Source: Bacteroidales bacterium
Lineage (GTDB): Bacteria; Bacteroidota; Bacteroidia; Bacteroidales; Tenuifilaceae
Length of the DNA: 46,077 bases
Assembly (NCBI GenBank): GCA_003818205.1
Contig: RPRQ01000038.1
Span: 1-46,077 of the forward strand
Direction of reading: 5' to 3'
This document shows, piece after piece, positions 26,363 through 34,710 of this stretch. Each line of letters opens with the position of its first letter. Position 1 is the first letter of the stretch. The translations under genes and the position numbers were made by a program. A model generated the notes under the pieces. The model did no database searches. It was not told where the DNA came from and saw only the letters and a list, made by a program, of their open reading frames with translations.

Positions 26363-28036
26363 TTATCTATCGGTTAGGCATCCTTTTGACGCACTCGAAA
26401 CCATTTTTGTGTATTTGTAGAGGTACCCTGTTTTTACTCTTGGCTCTGGAGCAGCCCATTTCTGTTTTCGTTTTAGAATCTCATCATCGGAAACTTCTAG
26501 GATCAGCTCATTTTTAATTGCATCAATGGTAATTCTATCGCCATTCTCAACAAGTGCGATTAAGCCTCCATCGCAAGCCTCGGGCGAGATATGACCAACC
26601 ACAAATCCATGCGATCCCCCTGAAAAACGACCATCGGTGATTAGCGCAACATCGTTTCCAAGCCCTGCCCCAATCAATGCCGATGTTGGTTTAAGCATTT
26701 CGGGCATACCCGGTGCTCCCTTGGGTCCAACGTAACGGATAACCACAACATCACCCTTTCCTACCTTTCCACTTGAAATACCCTCGTTAACCTCTGCCTC
26801 GCTATTAAATACCCTGGCTGTACCTGTGAATTTTTCGCCTTCCTTACCAGTAATCTTTGCTACGGCTCCTTCCAATGCTAGATTCCCGTATAGGATTTGT
26901 AGGTGTCCCGTAGCTTTTATAGGCTTTTCAAGGGAATAAATAACATCCTGTGAATCATCAATTGGTTTTACATTCGTAAGATTTTCCCTTATCGTTTTTC
27001 CTGTTACTGTAAGGCATTCGCCATGAAGCAATCCTTTATCAAGAAGATATTTCATAACGGCGGGTATTCCCCCAATGGCATGAATATCCTCCATTAAGTA
27101 TTTACCGCTAGGTTTTAGGTTGCCAAGGAGTGGTGTCTTATCGCTGATTCTCTGGAAATCATTAAGTGATAGCTCAACCCCAATGGTAGTTGCCATTGCA
27201 ATGAGGTGTAGAACCATGTTTGTTGAACCACCGAGTACTATGGCAAGTGTAATTGCATTCTCAAATGCTTGCTTGGTAAGAATATCCGAAGGTTTTATAT
27301 CCCTTTCGAGTAGTAACCTCATGGCTTCACCAGCGTTTACGCACTCAGCCTGCTTATCCTTGCTAACGGCAGGATTTGAGGAGGAGTAAGGGAGCGACAG
27401 GCCTAATGCCTCAATGGCTGAAGCCATGGTATTGGCGGTGTACATCCCTCCACATGCTCCTGGACCAGGACATGCTTTGCGGATAATGCTCTTCATCTCA
27501 ATATCGGTGATTTTTCCAGCAACCTTCTCGCCGTAGGCCTCGAATGCAGAAACTATATTCAGCTTATCGCCGTTATGCAAACCTGATGCAATGGTACCCC
27601 CATAAACCAACAACGATGGACGATTTAACCTTGCCATGGCCATTACAGCACCGGGCATATTTTTATCGCAACCCACCACTGCAATTAGCGCATCGTAGTG
27701 CTGAGCCTCCATTACGGTTTCAATGCTATCTGCTATTACCTCACGCGATGGAAGAGAGTATCTCATGCCCTCGGTGCCCATGGCTATGCCATCGCTTACC
27801 CCTATTGTGTGAAAAATTAGCCCTAGCAATTCCTTATTCGAACAACCCTTCTTTACAAGAGTCGATAAATCGTTGAGGTGCATATTGCAAGGATTGCCCT
27901 CGTAACCTGTACTGACTATTCCCACCTGTGGTTTTTGAAAATCGTTATCGGTTAAGCCCAATGCGTAAAGCATGGCCTGCGATGCAGGGAGAGTTTCGTT
28001 GTGAGTTACGTTTTTGCTGTGCTTTTTTAAGTCCAT
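26363..28036 (-). CDS. ilvD: Dihydroxy-acid dehydratase
   Basis: 557 residues. Fe-S enzyme that dehydrates dihydroxyisovalerate and its isoleucine homologue. Cluster cysteines are seen in [11 protein letters not shown] (~46-56), [15 protein letters not shown] (~119-133) and [16 protein letters not shown] (~189-204). The C-terminal [19 protein letters not shown] motif is intact. Separated by about 380 bases from ilvE upstream and by 7 from ilvB downstream. Confidence 0.96.
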   Translation of the reverse strand: MDLKKHSKNVTHNETLPASQAMLYALGLTDNDFQKPQVGIVSTGYEGNPCNMHLNDLSTLVKKGCSNKELLGLIFHTIGVSDGIAMGTEGMRYSLPSREVIADSIETVMEAQHYDALIAVVGCDKNMPGAVMAMARLNRPSLLVYGGTIASGLHNGDKLNIVSAFEAYGEKVAGKITDIEMKSIIRKACPGPGACGGMYTANTMASAIEALGLSLPYSSSNPAVSKDKQAECVNAGEAMRLLLERDIKPSDILTKQAFENAITLAIVLGGSTNMVLHLIAMATTIGVELSLNDFQRISDKTPLLGNLKPSGKYLMEDIHAIGGIPAVMKYLLDKGLLHGECLTVTGKTIRENLTNVKPIDDSQDVIYSLEKPIKATGHLQILYGNLALEGAVAKITGKEGEKFTGTARVFNSEAEVNEGISSGKVGKGDVVVIRYVGPKGAPGMPEMLKPTSALIGAGLGNDVALITDGRFSGGSHGFVVGHISPEACDGGLIALVENGDRITIDAIKNELILEVSDDEILKRKQKWAAPEPRVKTGYLYKYTKMVSSASKGCLTDR

Positions 28037-28343
28037 TGTTTTTGTTATGTTGATTTATAGATGATTATGCAATCTTTGTTTTTATTCGAATGAAATTTTT
28101 TCTAAAATTGGCTCGGTGAAAGTATTTCTCTCAGTTTCGCTTCCAAAATCAAAAATTGGTTCAAATATGATTCTTAAAAGCAGGTCTTAATAATCATTGA
28201 AAAATATATATTATTGATAATCATGCTGTTGTTAAGTGTTTCAAAAAATTGGTTGATACAATGCCCAATGGCAAAAATGGCCTATCATTTTGTTTGAGTT
28301 AATTCCTAATTAAAAAGTCAGTGATAAAAAGAGTCATTGATAA
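28037..28343. other. Gap between ilvE and ilvD
   Basis: About 300 bases without a supported gene. A 16-codon frame with five Ile codons exists on the minus strand (28224-28174), but no terminator follows it. The far end joins the inverted repeat at 28344-28405. Confidence 0.45.
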
Positions 28344-28405
28344 TTGCCACAGATTCACTAATTATTCCAGCCATTTGAAATTGTAAATCTGTGAATCAGT
28401 GGCAA
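28344..28405. repeat. Inverted repeat between ilvE and ilvD
   Basis: TTGCCACAGATTCAC (28344-28358) and GTGAATCAGTGGCAA (28391-28405) pair at 14 of 15 positions around a ~32-base loop. It is just beyond the ilvE stop and might attenuate or protect the message; it is also a member of the dispersed TGCCAC-type family. Confidence 0.8.
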
Positions 28406-28418
28406 ATTTTCTTAATTA

Positions 28419-29285
28419 CTAAATTCTAATCAACTGTTGGTAATCGTTTGAAACGATATATCCTAAACTATCCTCCCATTTCACTGTGAATGGAACATTA
28501 TCGAGCGATGTAATACATGCAACTTCGGCTGCTGTTCCAACAAAGAATGCTGAATCGGCATCTTTCACCTCATCAACCTTGAAATATCTTTCTTGTAGGT
28601 CAAATCCACGCTTCTTAGCAATCTCAAGAACGGTTGCTCGGGTTATTCCGGGAAGAATATTCCCTAAAGGGCTTGTGAATAGCGTTTTCCCTTTCTGAAA
28701 GAAGAAGTTTGCTCCTGGTCCCTCGGCAACATTTCCATTCGCATCGGTTAGTAGCGCATCATCGAAACCATTCTGCTTGGCTTCGGTTGTGGCGAGTATT
28801 GAGTTTACGTAGTGTCCAACGGCTTTTGCCGATACATGGCACGATTTAGGGTCGGGTCTTCGGTACGATGAGGTCATAACCCTTATATGGCCTCCGCCAT
28901 GGAGTTTTCCCCATTCCCATGCGCAAATAAAGACATAAACATTTGTAGTAGGGGTAAGGCTCATATTTGGGCCAGCCCAGACCAACGGACGGATGTAGGC
29001 ATCCTCCAGATTATTCCTTTTTAGGGTTTCGTATGTTAGATCGATTAATTCATCCACTGAAAGATTCAAATCGAGATGCATCACCTTGGCGGAGTATTGC
29101 AGCCGTTCAAAGTGCTCTTTCGCTTTAAAAATCTTCGCTCCGTTTGGTGTTTTGTATGATCTAATGCCTTCGAATACACCAGTTCCATAGTGCAATGTTT
29201 GATCGTAAAGGCTTGTGGTTGCCGATGATGCCGGAACCCAGTTTCCATTCAAGTAAACCTCTGTTTTTTCGTTGTAATAGTTCAT
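28419..29285 (-). CDS. ilvE: Branched-chain amino acid aminotransferase (bacterial IlvE type)
   Basis: 288 residues, fold-type IV PLP aminotransferase for the last step to Ile, Val and Leu. Visible: LHYGTGVFEGIRSYKTPNGA (~31-50), the PLP lysine in SAKAVGHYVNS (~152-162), AEGPGANFFF (~190-199) and LPGITRATVLEIA (~216-228). First structural gene after the double attenuator, so it leads the ilv cluster. A second, different aminotransferase lies at 30586-31605. Confidence 0.93.
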   Translation of the reverse strand: MNYYNEKTEVYLNGNWVPASSATTSLYDQTLHYGTGVFEGIRSYKTPNGAKIFKAKEHFERLQYSAKVMHLDLNLSVDELIDLTYETLKRNNLEDAYIRPLVWAGPNMSLTPTTNVYVFICAWEWGKLHGGGHIRVMTSSYRRPDPKSCHVSAKAVGHYVNSILATTEAKQNGFDDALLTDANGNVAEGPGANFFFQKGKTLFTSPLGNILPGITRATVLEIAKKRGFDLQERYFKVDEVKDADSAFFVGTAAEVACITSLDNVPFTVKWEDSLGYIVSNDYQQLIRI

Positions 29286-29327
29286 TTTAAATTTTGTAAT
29301 TTGTTATTTTTTAGGGTTATAAAGCAG

Positions 29328-29362
29328 AAAGTCCTGTCTTCACACCGGTGAGACAGGACTTT
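29328..29362 (-). terminator. Attenuator hairpin 2 upstream of ilvE
   Basis: On the minus strand AAAGTCCTGTCT (29362-29351) and AGACAGGACTTT (29339-29328) pair around an 11-base loop in which TCAC/GTGA can extend the stem. The following U-tract is weak (ACTTTCTGC). A competing structure exists: the sequence at the leader-2 stop codon (29392-29382) can pair with 29358-29347, using the 5' arm of this hairpin. Confidence 0.8.
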
Positions 29363-29387
29363 TCTTAAATTCAAACTAAGCTCCTTC

Positions 29388-29519
29388 TCACCATGGCGGG
29401 GGTATAATAATGACAATAATAATGACCACCACACTGATAATATGATTATTAAGGGTAGATAAGCTGCTTAGAATAGAGTATGACCTCAATGAATTTTGAG
29501 TTTTATTGGAGGATTTCAT
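29388..29519 (-). CDS. BCAA leader peptide 2 (43 aa)
   Basis: Starts MKSSNKTQNSLRSYS and ends HIISVVVIIIVIIIPPPW; the last 18 residues contain eight Ile and four Val codons in near-continuous runs. In-frame ATGs further upstream (29540, 29609) are possible, but 29609 would read through the first terminator, so I prefer 29519. The stop codon TGA is itself part of the segment that pairs with the terminator 5' arm. A ribosome short of charged Ile- or Val-tRNA would halt before that segment and leave it free, allowing read-through to ilvE; a ribosome at the stop would cover it and permit termination. Sequence fit is strong; function is inference. Confidence 0.8.
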   Translation of the reverse strand: MKSSNKTQNSLRSYSILSSLSTLNNHIISVVVIIIVIIIPPPW

Positions 29520-29559
29520 AATCGTTTGACGGTTTATCATTAAAATTTTACTAAAACTA

Positions 29560-29592
29560 AAAAGCCTTCCTCGGTTTCCCGGGAAGGCTTTT
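29560..29592 (-). terminator. Attenuator hairpin 1 upstream of ilvE
   Basis: On the minus strand AAAAGCCTTCC (29592-29582), loop of 11, GGAAGGCTTTT (29570-29560) followed by T and more pyrimidines: a standard intrinsic terminator inside the leader. The segment CCGGGGAG (29630-29623), directly after the leader-1 stop codon, can pair with CTTCCCGG (29586-29579) and would break this hairpin. Confidence 0.88.
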
Positions 29593-29630
29593 GTAATATT
29601 TTGGTTCATTTACACCATATCACTCCCCGG

Positions 29631-29687
29631 TTATAGCTTTTGGACTATAATGACGATGAGAATAATAATGGCGCTGATGTTTAACAT
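29631..29687 (-). CDS. BCAA leader peptide 1 (18 aa)
   Basis: A complete short frame MLNISAIIILIVIIVQKL with stop TAA at 29633-29631. Twelve of 18 residues are Ile, Leu or Val, eight consecutive codons being ATT/ATT/ATT/CTC/ATC/GTC/ATT/ATA. The antiterminator segment begins at the base after the stop codon, so a ribosome finishing the peptide hides it. This is the same logic as the ilv and leu leaders of enteric bacteria. A likely promoter lies just upstream. Confidence 0.82.
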   Translation of the reverse strand: MLNISAIIILIVIIVQKL

Positions 29688-29709
29688 TTCTTTCGATTCA
29701 AATTCGGGT

Positions 29710-29742
29710 GCAATATAAAAAAGATTTTTTCAATCGTAGCAA
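29710..29742 (-). promoter_or_regulatory. Probable promoter of the ilv leader transcript
   Basis: Minus-strand TATATTGC (29717-29710) is close to TAnnTTTG, with TTG at 29742-29740 about 22 bases upstream. It would start the RNA roughly 15-20 bases before leader peptide 1. Two direct copies of AACTTGCTA lie just upstream (29738-29758). Confidence 0.4.
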
Positions 29743-29797
29743 GTTTTTAGCAAGTTTTTTTTAAATAAGTTGAAAGTATCTGTTATTCAGATATATA

Positions 29798-30391
29798 TTA
29801 CAGCCAAATCATTACAATACTTAGTATCATAAGGAGAAAAAGTGTATAGCCAACTATTCGATTGGCCTTTTCTGATTTTAGCAGTTTCGATATTAGATCG
29901 CCAAAGGAAATCCATACAATCATACATGGAATCCCAACAAGTCCGAACATGAAAGCGAATATAAATACACTTAAATGAATACTGTCGAGATGAGGCATAA
30001 AGGCGCTCGCTCCGCTTAAAGCCATAATCCAAGCCTTTGGATTAATGAACTGCATAAAGAAACCTTGGTAAAAGCCAATCTTAGATTTTGATTCTACCGA
30101 TATTTCTGAATTTAGTTTACTTAGTACAAACGCAAGGTATAAGAGCCAAATTGAGCTAACGATTTTTAGGACTAACCCAATTGTTGGATTATTTGTAATT
30201 ACTTGTGCAATACCATACCCCGATGCATACAGAAGTACTATAAACCCAAAGAAAATACCGAGCAAAAGTTTTGTAGAATCTTTATAGCCAAACTGTTTCC
30301 CATAGGAGAAAAGCATAAAGTTGTTTGGTCCAGGTGTAATTGATGAAACAAATGCAAAGATTAAATAACCCGCAATATTAAAATCTATCAT
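29798..30391 (-). CDS. LysE/RhtB-family amino acid exporter
   Basis: 197 residues, six hydrophobic segments. The family start is visible as FVSSITPGPNNFMLFSYG (~14-31), followed by GFFMQFINPKAWIMALSG (~108-125). Exports amino acids or derivatives across the inner membrane. It is the gene immediately upstream of the BCAA attenuator, on the same strand, which suggests but does not prove that it handles a branched-chain amino acid. Confidence 0.9.
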   Translation of the reverse strand: MIDFNIAGYLIFAFVSSITPGPNNFMLFSYGKQFGYKDSTKLLLGIFFGFIVLLYASGYGIAQVITNNPTIGLVLKIVSSIWLLYLAFVLSKLNSEISVESKSKIGFYQGFFMQFINPKAWIMALSGASAFMPHLDSIHLSVFIFAFMFGLVGIPCMIVWISFGDLISKLLKSEKANRIVGYTLFLLMILSIVMIWL

Positions 30392-30452
30392 TTTTTATTT
30401 AAAAATTCTATAAATCGTGATTATTCAGCAGTAATCGAAAATGAACAAAAAC

Positions 30453-30507
30453 CACAGAGACACTGTCCTGCTTGCCGCCGGCCTACCGGCAGGCGTGTCT
30501 CCGTGGT
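30453..30507. repeat. Nested palindrome: CCACAGAGACAC arms around a GCCGGCAGGC core
   Basis: Outer arms CCACAGAGACAC (30453-30464) and GTGTCTCCGTGG (30496-30507) pair at 11 of 12 positions. The interior (30465-30495) is a GC-rich copy of the palindromic family seen at 6846, 24581 and 35497. It looks like one repeat inserted inside another. Confidence 0.75.
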
Positions 30508-30538
30508 GAATAGTTACTATAAATCTAATGTTTTATTA

Positions 30539-30564
30539 AAAAGCCCCCAGAAATTCTGGAGGCT
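30539..30564 (-). terminator. Intrinsic terminator of the second BCAA aminotransferase gene
   Basis: On the minus strand AGCCTCCAGAA (30564-30554) pairs with TTCTGGGGGCT (30552-30542, one weak pair), followed by TTT. It lies about 20 bases after the stop. Confidence 0.75.
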
Positions 30565-30585
30565 AAGTAAAGGATATGTAATAAT

Positions 30586-31605
30586 CTACTCAACTACCGT
30601 TATCCAACCATGCTTATCGGCAACCTCACCATACTGAATGCCCACAAGGGTTTCGTATAGCTTTGTTGAGATAGGACCAGGTTTACCACCATTACAGTAC
30701 TTGTAAATTTTTCCAGTTTCCAAATCGTTGATTTCACCTATAGGTGAAATTATTGCAGCTGTACCGCATGCACCCGTTTCCTCAAACGATTCAAGCTCTT
30801 CAACGGCTACTGGGCGACGTTCAACTTTTAGCCCAAGATCTTCAGCTAGCTGAATGATGCTCATATTGGTAATCGAAGCTAGAATTGAATCTGACTTTGG
30901 AGTGATATAGGTATTGTTTTTGATGGCAAAAAAATTCGCAGCACCGATCTCATCTATATATCTTTTCTCCTTAGTGTCAAGGTACATAGGCGAATTAAAT
31001 CCCGCTTTTTGTGCTTTCACAACTCCGCGTAAACTTGCAGCATAGTTACCACCAACTTTGAAAGTACCAGTTCCAAGCGGCGCAGCGCGGTCGCTATCCC
31101 TTACAATGGCAATTTTAACAGGGTTAAAACCCTCTTTAAAGTAAGGTCCAACAGGGGTAACAAAAACAACGAACATATACTCTTTTGCAGGTCTAACGCC
31201 TACTTCTGCCCCTGAACCAAAAAGTAGCGGACGAATGTATAGCGATGCCCCCGTTCCGTAGGGCGGAACAAATTTTTCATTCAGCTTAACAACTTTTAAA
31301 ATCGCTTCTTTGAATAGCTCCACGGGAACAGGAGCCATAAGTACCCCTTCAGCCGAACGTAATAGGCGTTTTGCATTTTCGTTCCAACGGAAAAGCCGAA
31401 TTTTACCATCTTTTCCACGGTATGCCTTCATCCCCTCGAACGCTTCCTGCCCATAATGCAGCCCTGTGGCAGCCATATGAACCGAAATGTATTCAGAATC
31501 AGATACCTCAAGGTTTCCCCATTTGCCATCTTTATAGGTGCAGCGAATGTTATAATCGGTTTTAACATAACCGAAAGGGAGGTTTTTCCAATCAAGCTGT
31601 TGCAT
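30586..31605 (-). CDS. Branched-chain amino acid aminotransferase (BCAT, eukaryote-like type)
   Basis: 339 residues, the longer BCAT subtype also found in eukaryotes. Motifs: GLHYGQEAFEGMKAYRGKDG (~49-68), RPLLFGSGAEVGV, the PLP-lysine stretch GTGTFKVGGNYAASL (~189-203), DEIGAANFFAI and the CGTAAIISPIG near the C terminus (~287-297). It carries the same reaction as IlvE but is not behind the attenuators, so the cell may use the two copies under different conditions, for example one in synthesis and the other in degradation. Monocistronic. Confidence 0.93.
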   Translation of the reverse strand: MQQLDWKNLPFGYVKTDYNIRCTYKDGKWGNLEVSDSEYISVHMAATGLHYGQEAFEGMKAYRGKDGKIRLFRWNENAKRLLRSAEGVLMAPVPVELFKEAILKVVKLNEKFVPPYGTGASLYIRPLLFGSGAEVGVRPAKEYMFVVFVTPVGPYFKEGFNPVKIAIVRDSDRAAPLGTGTFKVGGNYAASLRGVVKAQKAGFNSPMYLDTKEKRYIDEIGAANFFAIKNNTYITPKSDSILASITNMSIIQLAEDLGLKVERRPVAVEELESFEETGACGTAAIISPIGEINDLETGKIYKYCNGGKPGPISTKLYETLVGIQYGEVADKHGWITVVE

Positions 31606-31918
31606 GATGACTATATATTAAAGGTTGATATTAGTTTTTGAATTACAAAATTAGAGTTTAATCAATAATAAACTATTACTTTTTAGATGTTTTTAATCAA
31701 AAAGGTTTAAAATTGATATTGAAAAGGGGTTTAAATAGATAAATTGTTACTAAACAAAGGGATGTGTAATTAAGGGGTAATGTTTCAAAGATAAATTGAT
31801 TTTGTGCTGCTGCGCTGCATTAAAACTGCTAAAAATTGTTGAAGGGTTAAGGGTAAAAGGGTTTGAACTTTGACTTTTAAATTTTGTCTTTTGAACTTTG
31901 GCTTAGAATAAAAAAAGT
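31606..31918. other. Gap between the BCAT gene and the SRP RNA gene
   Basis: About 310 AT-rich bases, no supported gene. It holds the BCAT promoter region and, at 31867-31905, two short near-copies of a TTTGAACTTTG motif. Confidence 0.4.
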
Positions 31919-32015
31919 GGGTAAGCTACTTATATCGCACCGCTACAACTACTTACCCTTGCTACCTTCCGGTCCTGGGGGGATTCAGCAGGAGCTGGTC
32001 GTATAAGACTTACCC
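31919..32015 (-). ncRNA. ffs: Signal recognition particle RNA (4.5S type)
   Basis: The minus strand carries the SRP core CAGGACCGGAAGGTAGCA, matching the conserved apical part of 4.5S RNA (CCGGAAGG loop and AGCA). The ends GGGTAAG (32015-32009) and CTTACCC (31925-31919) close the helix, and CTTATA / TATAAG pair just inside. Length about 97 nt, the short bacterial form. The RNA is followed by ACTTTTTTTA, a terminator tail. It binds Ffh to target membrane proteins. Confidence 0.95.
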
Positions 32016-32019
32016 GCCG

Positions 32020-32048
32020 CAAAAGTAGTAATATTGTTAAATGTTCAA
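32020..32048 (-). promoter_or_regulatory. Promoter of the SRP RNA gene
   Basis: Minus-strand TTG (32048-32046), 18-base spacer, then TACTTTTG (32027-32020), a full match to TAnnTTTG. RNA would start close to the first G of the closing stem. Confidence 0.75.
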
Positions 32049-32080
32049 TATCAATTAACGTTTTTTTTTATTATTTCTAA

Positions 32081-32088
32081 TATCTTTG
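32081..32088 (+). promoter_or_regulatory. -7 box of the first DUF4199 gene
   Basis: TATCTTTG, 23 bases before the ATG. The 20-base context TTATTTCTAATATCTTTGCT is identical at 32974-32995, upstream of the second DUF4199 gene. Confidence 0.75.
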
Positions 32089-32111
32089 CTAAAACCTAAA
32101 AAATATAAAAC

Positions 32112-32681
32112 ATGGAACCAAAAACAAATTTATTGCTAAAGAGTACATTTAACTATGGTTTGTACCTTGGAATCGTACTGATAATCTATACCCTACTTCT
32201 ATTCATACTTGGGGTAATGCCTGTGGGTTTTTTAAAACCAATACTATTGGGTCTAACATCAATAGCAATATATGTAATTGGAATAGTTATCTTAACTAAA
32301 AAAGTAAGAGCCGAGCTTTACAACGGAGAGGTTACTTACGGACAAGCATTTCTTATTGGGCTTTTAATAGCGCTATTCGCTACTATAATTTCAAGTGTTT
32401 ATAGCTACATCCAAAATACTTTAATCGATTCTGATTATTTTGTAAGAATAATGAACGCTCAGAAGGACTGGATGTTCAATTTCATGTCTAGTAAAGGTGT
32501 TTCGGAGGAACAAATAGAAAAAGCGATTACAAAGATTGACGAGCAGATAAAAAACTATAGCCCATTAAAATCCGTATTCACAGGCTTTCTTGGAAGTGCT
32601 GTTTTTGGTGCAATAATATCATTGATTACATCAGCTTTCCTTAAAAAGAAAACAAATCCCTTTGAGAATCCTAACGTATAG
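32112..32681 (+). CDS. DUF4199 membrane protein (paralogue 1)
   Basis: 189 residues with four predicted membrane segments (~18-38, 45-62, 81-102, 158-176). The central motif is VRAELYNGEVTYGQAFLIG (~66-84), typical of DUF4199, followed by a hydrophilic loop (~108-150). Function unknown; small inner-membrane proteins of this family are frequent in Bacteroidota. It has its own promoter and is followed by a strong hairpin, so it is transcribed apart from its paralogue. Confidence 0.85.
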   Translation: MEPKTNLLLKSTFNYGLYLGIVLIIYTLLLFILGVMPVGFLKPILLGLTSIAIYVIGIVILTKKVRAELYNGEVTYGQAFLIGLLIALFATIISSVYSYIQNTLIDSDYFVRIMNAQKDWMFNFMSSKGVSEEQIEKAITKIDEQIKNYSPLKSVFTGFLGSAVFGAIISLITSAFLKKKTNPFENPNV

Positions 32682-32840
32682 TTAGAACGTAAATCAATGG
32701 GTGTCTCAACCTTATAAATATCACATAATCAGAAAATATCATTATGCGAATTTGTTGGCAACGATTAGATTAGTAAAAGAGAGTTTTTGAGATTTATTGC
32801 AATCGTAAGCCTCCTATGTAAAGAAGTTAAAATTTTATGA

Positions 32841-32926
32841 ACTTCGATAAAGGGGAGATTCAGATATTTATGGAAAGGCGGCTTTTCTTTTGCCGCCTTT
32901 CTCTTTTAAAGGAGTCTTATCGAAGT
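32841..32926 (+). terminator. Nested hairpin terminator between the DUF4199 paralogues
   Basis: Inner stem GAAAGGCGGC (32873-32882) and GCCGCCTTTC (32892-32901) around a pyrimidine loop, followed by TCTTTT. Outer arms ACTTCGATAA (32841-32850) and TTATCGAAGT (32917-32926) pair perfectly. The remainder of the ~335-bp gap between the two genes shows no coding region. Confidence 0.8.
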
Positions 32927-32985
32927 AAAGAAAATTCAATCAATAATGATCCATAACCATTACAACCTTTTTTAATTATTTCTAA

Positions 32986-32993
32986 TATCTTTG
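32986..32993 (+). promoter_or_regulatory. -7 box of the second DUF4199 gene
   Basis: TATCTTTG, 24 bases before the ATG, in the same 20-base context as the promoter of the first paralogue. Confidence 0.75.
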
Positions 32994-33017
32994 CTAGGAT
33001 ATAAATAAAATAACTTA

Positions 33018-33575
33018 ATGGAATCGAAAAGCAATCCTGTTTTTAAAGATGCAATGACCTCTGGTTTAATTTTAGGCGTTGTACAGGCAGTTATTATTCT
33101 ATTTGTCTATTTGATGGGGATTGACATTATAAGACCACCTTTCTTTGTAACCCTGATAAATTATATCCTGGTTATATATGCAATTGTTTATGCTACAAGG
33201 AAGTACCGAGATGAGCTGCTAGATGGAGAGATATCGTATTCGAAAGCATTGGGGTTTGGAGTGCTTGTTTGTGTTTTTGCTGGAATAATATATGGAATAT
33301 ATATGATTATTCATATGCATTTTGTCGATACAGACTATTTGACAAAATTCATATCAGCAACGGAAGAGGAATATTATAATGCTGGTTTTAGTGAAAAGCA
33401 AATTGAAGATGCGATGATTATTATAGGTTCAATACAAAAACCTATTGTTATGGTATTGTTTACTGTTTTTGGGTCAACCATGATAGGAACAATATTCTCT
33501 CTTGTTACATCGGCATTTCTTAGAAGAAAGAAATCAATTTTTGTAAACAATCAGAACCAAAACTTGAATAGTTAA
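33018..33575 (+). CDS. DUF4199 membrane protein (paralogue 2)
   Basis: 185 residues, four membrane segments. It shares with paralogue 1 the N-terminal pattern (MESKSNPVFKDAMTSGLILG), the central YRDELLDGEISYSKALGFG (~64-82) and the C-terminal GTIFSLVTSAFLRRKK. Its stop codon overlaps the start of the glycosyltransferase gene (TAATG), so translation is coupled; this ties DUF4199 to glycosyltransfer to a lipid carrier, though the actual role is unknown. Confidence 0.85.
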   Translation: MESKSNPVFKDAMTSGLILGVVQAVIILFVYLMGIDIIRPPFFVTLINYILVIYAIVYATRKYRDELLDGEISYSKALGFGVLVCVFAGIIYGIYMIIHMHFVDTDYLTKFISATEEEYYNAGFSEKQIEDAMIIIGSIQKPIVMVLFTVFGSTMIGTIFSLVTSAFLRRKKSIFVNNQNQNLNS

Positions 33576-34531
33576 TGGATATTTCAGTTGTAGTACCGCT
33601 TTTAAACGAGGAGGAATCCTTACCTGAGCTGGTTGAATGGATTGATCGGGTGATGAATGCCAACCATTTTTCGCACGAGGTTATTCTTATCGATGATGGT
33701 AGTTCCGATAACAGTTGGAGCGTGATAGAGACTTTGTCGGCAAAGTATAAAGCTGTTCGTGGGGTTAAGTTTCGCCGAAACTATGGGAAATCGGCTGCCC
33801 TTTATGTTGGCTTCAATGCTGCTAAGGGCGATGTGGTTATCACCATGGATGCCGATTTGCAGGATAGCCCCGATGAGATACCCGAGCTATACCGGATGAT
33901 TAAGGAGGATAAGTACGATTTGGTATCGGGCTGGAAAAAGAAGCGCCACGATCCTGTGCTCTCTAAAAATATTCCTAGTAAGTTTTACAACTGGACTGTT
34001 CGCCGCATTAGCGGTATTAAGCTACACGATATGAACTGCGGCTTAAAGGCCTACAGAAGCAACGTTATAAAAAGCATTGAAGTTTACGGAGAGATGCACC
34101 GCTATATCCCTGTACTAGCTAAATGGGCTGGTTATAGGAAGATTGGCGAAAAGGTTGTTCAGCATGGCGAGCGAAAATATGGCGTAACCAAGTTCGGGCT
34201 GGAGCGTTTCATTCGTGGACCTCTCGACCTTTTATCGGTCACCTTTATCACACGTTTTGGAAAAAAGCCGATGCACCTATTCGGAATGCTCGGTACGCTC
34301 ATGTTTTTATCGGGTGGTATCATTACCGTATCGATGATAATTCAAAAGTTACTAGCACAGTATCATCATTTAAAGTATCGTGCGGTAACCGACCAACCAT
34401 TATTCTATATCGCTTTGGTACTTGTAATCATTGGAGTACAATTCTTTATGGCAGGATTCCTTGGTGAACTGGTATCACGCAGCTCATCGGATAGAAATCA
34501 TTATCTTATTGATAAAGAGATTGGGGGTTAG
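33575..34531 (+). CDS. GT2 glycosyltransferase, DPM1/ArnC-like, membrane anchored
   Basis: 318 residues. GT-A catalytic domain at ~1-220: VVPLLNEEESLPELVEWI (~6-23), IDDGSSDNSW (~40-49), MDADLQDSPDEIPELY (~91-106, the DxD region) and GLKAYRSNVIKSIEVYGEMH (~156-175). Two C-terminal membrane helices (~233-256 and ~276-300). Enzymes of this type move a sugar from an NDP donor to undecaprenyl or polyprenyl phosphate at the inner membrane. Translationally coupled to the upstream DUF4199 gene. Confidence 0.92.
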   Translation: MDISVVVPLLNEEESLPELVEWIDRVMNANHFSHEVILIDDGSSDNSWSVIETLSAKYKAVRGVKFRRNYGKSAALYVGFNAAKGDVVITMDADLQDSPDEIPELYRMIKEDKYDLVSGWKKKRHDPVLSKNIPSKFYNWTVRRISGIKLHDMNCGLKAYRSNVIKSIEVYGEMHRYIPVLAKWAGYRKIGEKVVQHGERKYGVTKFGLERFIRGPLDLLSVTFITRFGKKPMHLFGMLGTLMFLSGGIITVSMIIQKLLAQYHHLKYRAVTDQPLFYIALVLVIIGVQFFMAGFLGELVSRSSSDRNHYLIDKEIGG

Positions 34532-34710
34532 TTTTTTGAAAATATTTCGAAAAGCCATCCTTTCTATTCGGGGTGGTTTTTTTATTCGAATGAAGTGTAA
34601 ATGCAATATATACATGATGTTATGAATGAAATGATTTGTATCATCTTATAATCTCACTGCAAAATTATAGCGTAAATTGCAGTATGGTACTAACCCAAAT
34701 AAATAATACA

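Noticed and set aside
28174-28224. 16-codon frame with five Ile codons upstream of ilvD, a possible third leader peptide
   Set aside because: Ile codons are scattered, other residues are many, and no terminator or competing pairing follows it.
29520-29609. Longer leader peptide 2 starting at 29609
   Set aside because: Its first part is encoded by the terminator-1 stem, so it would not be translated as a leader from terminated RNA; shorter starts fit better.
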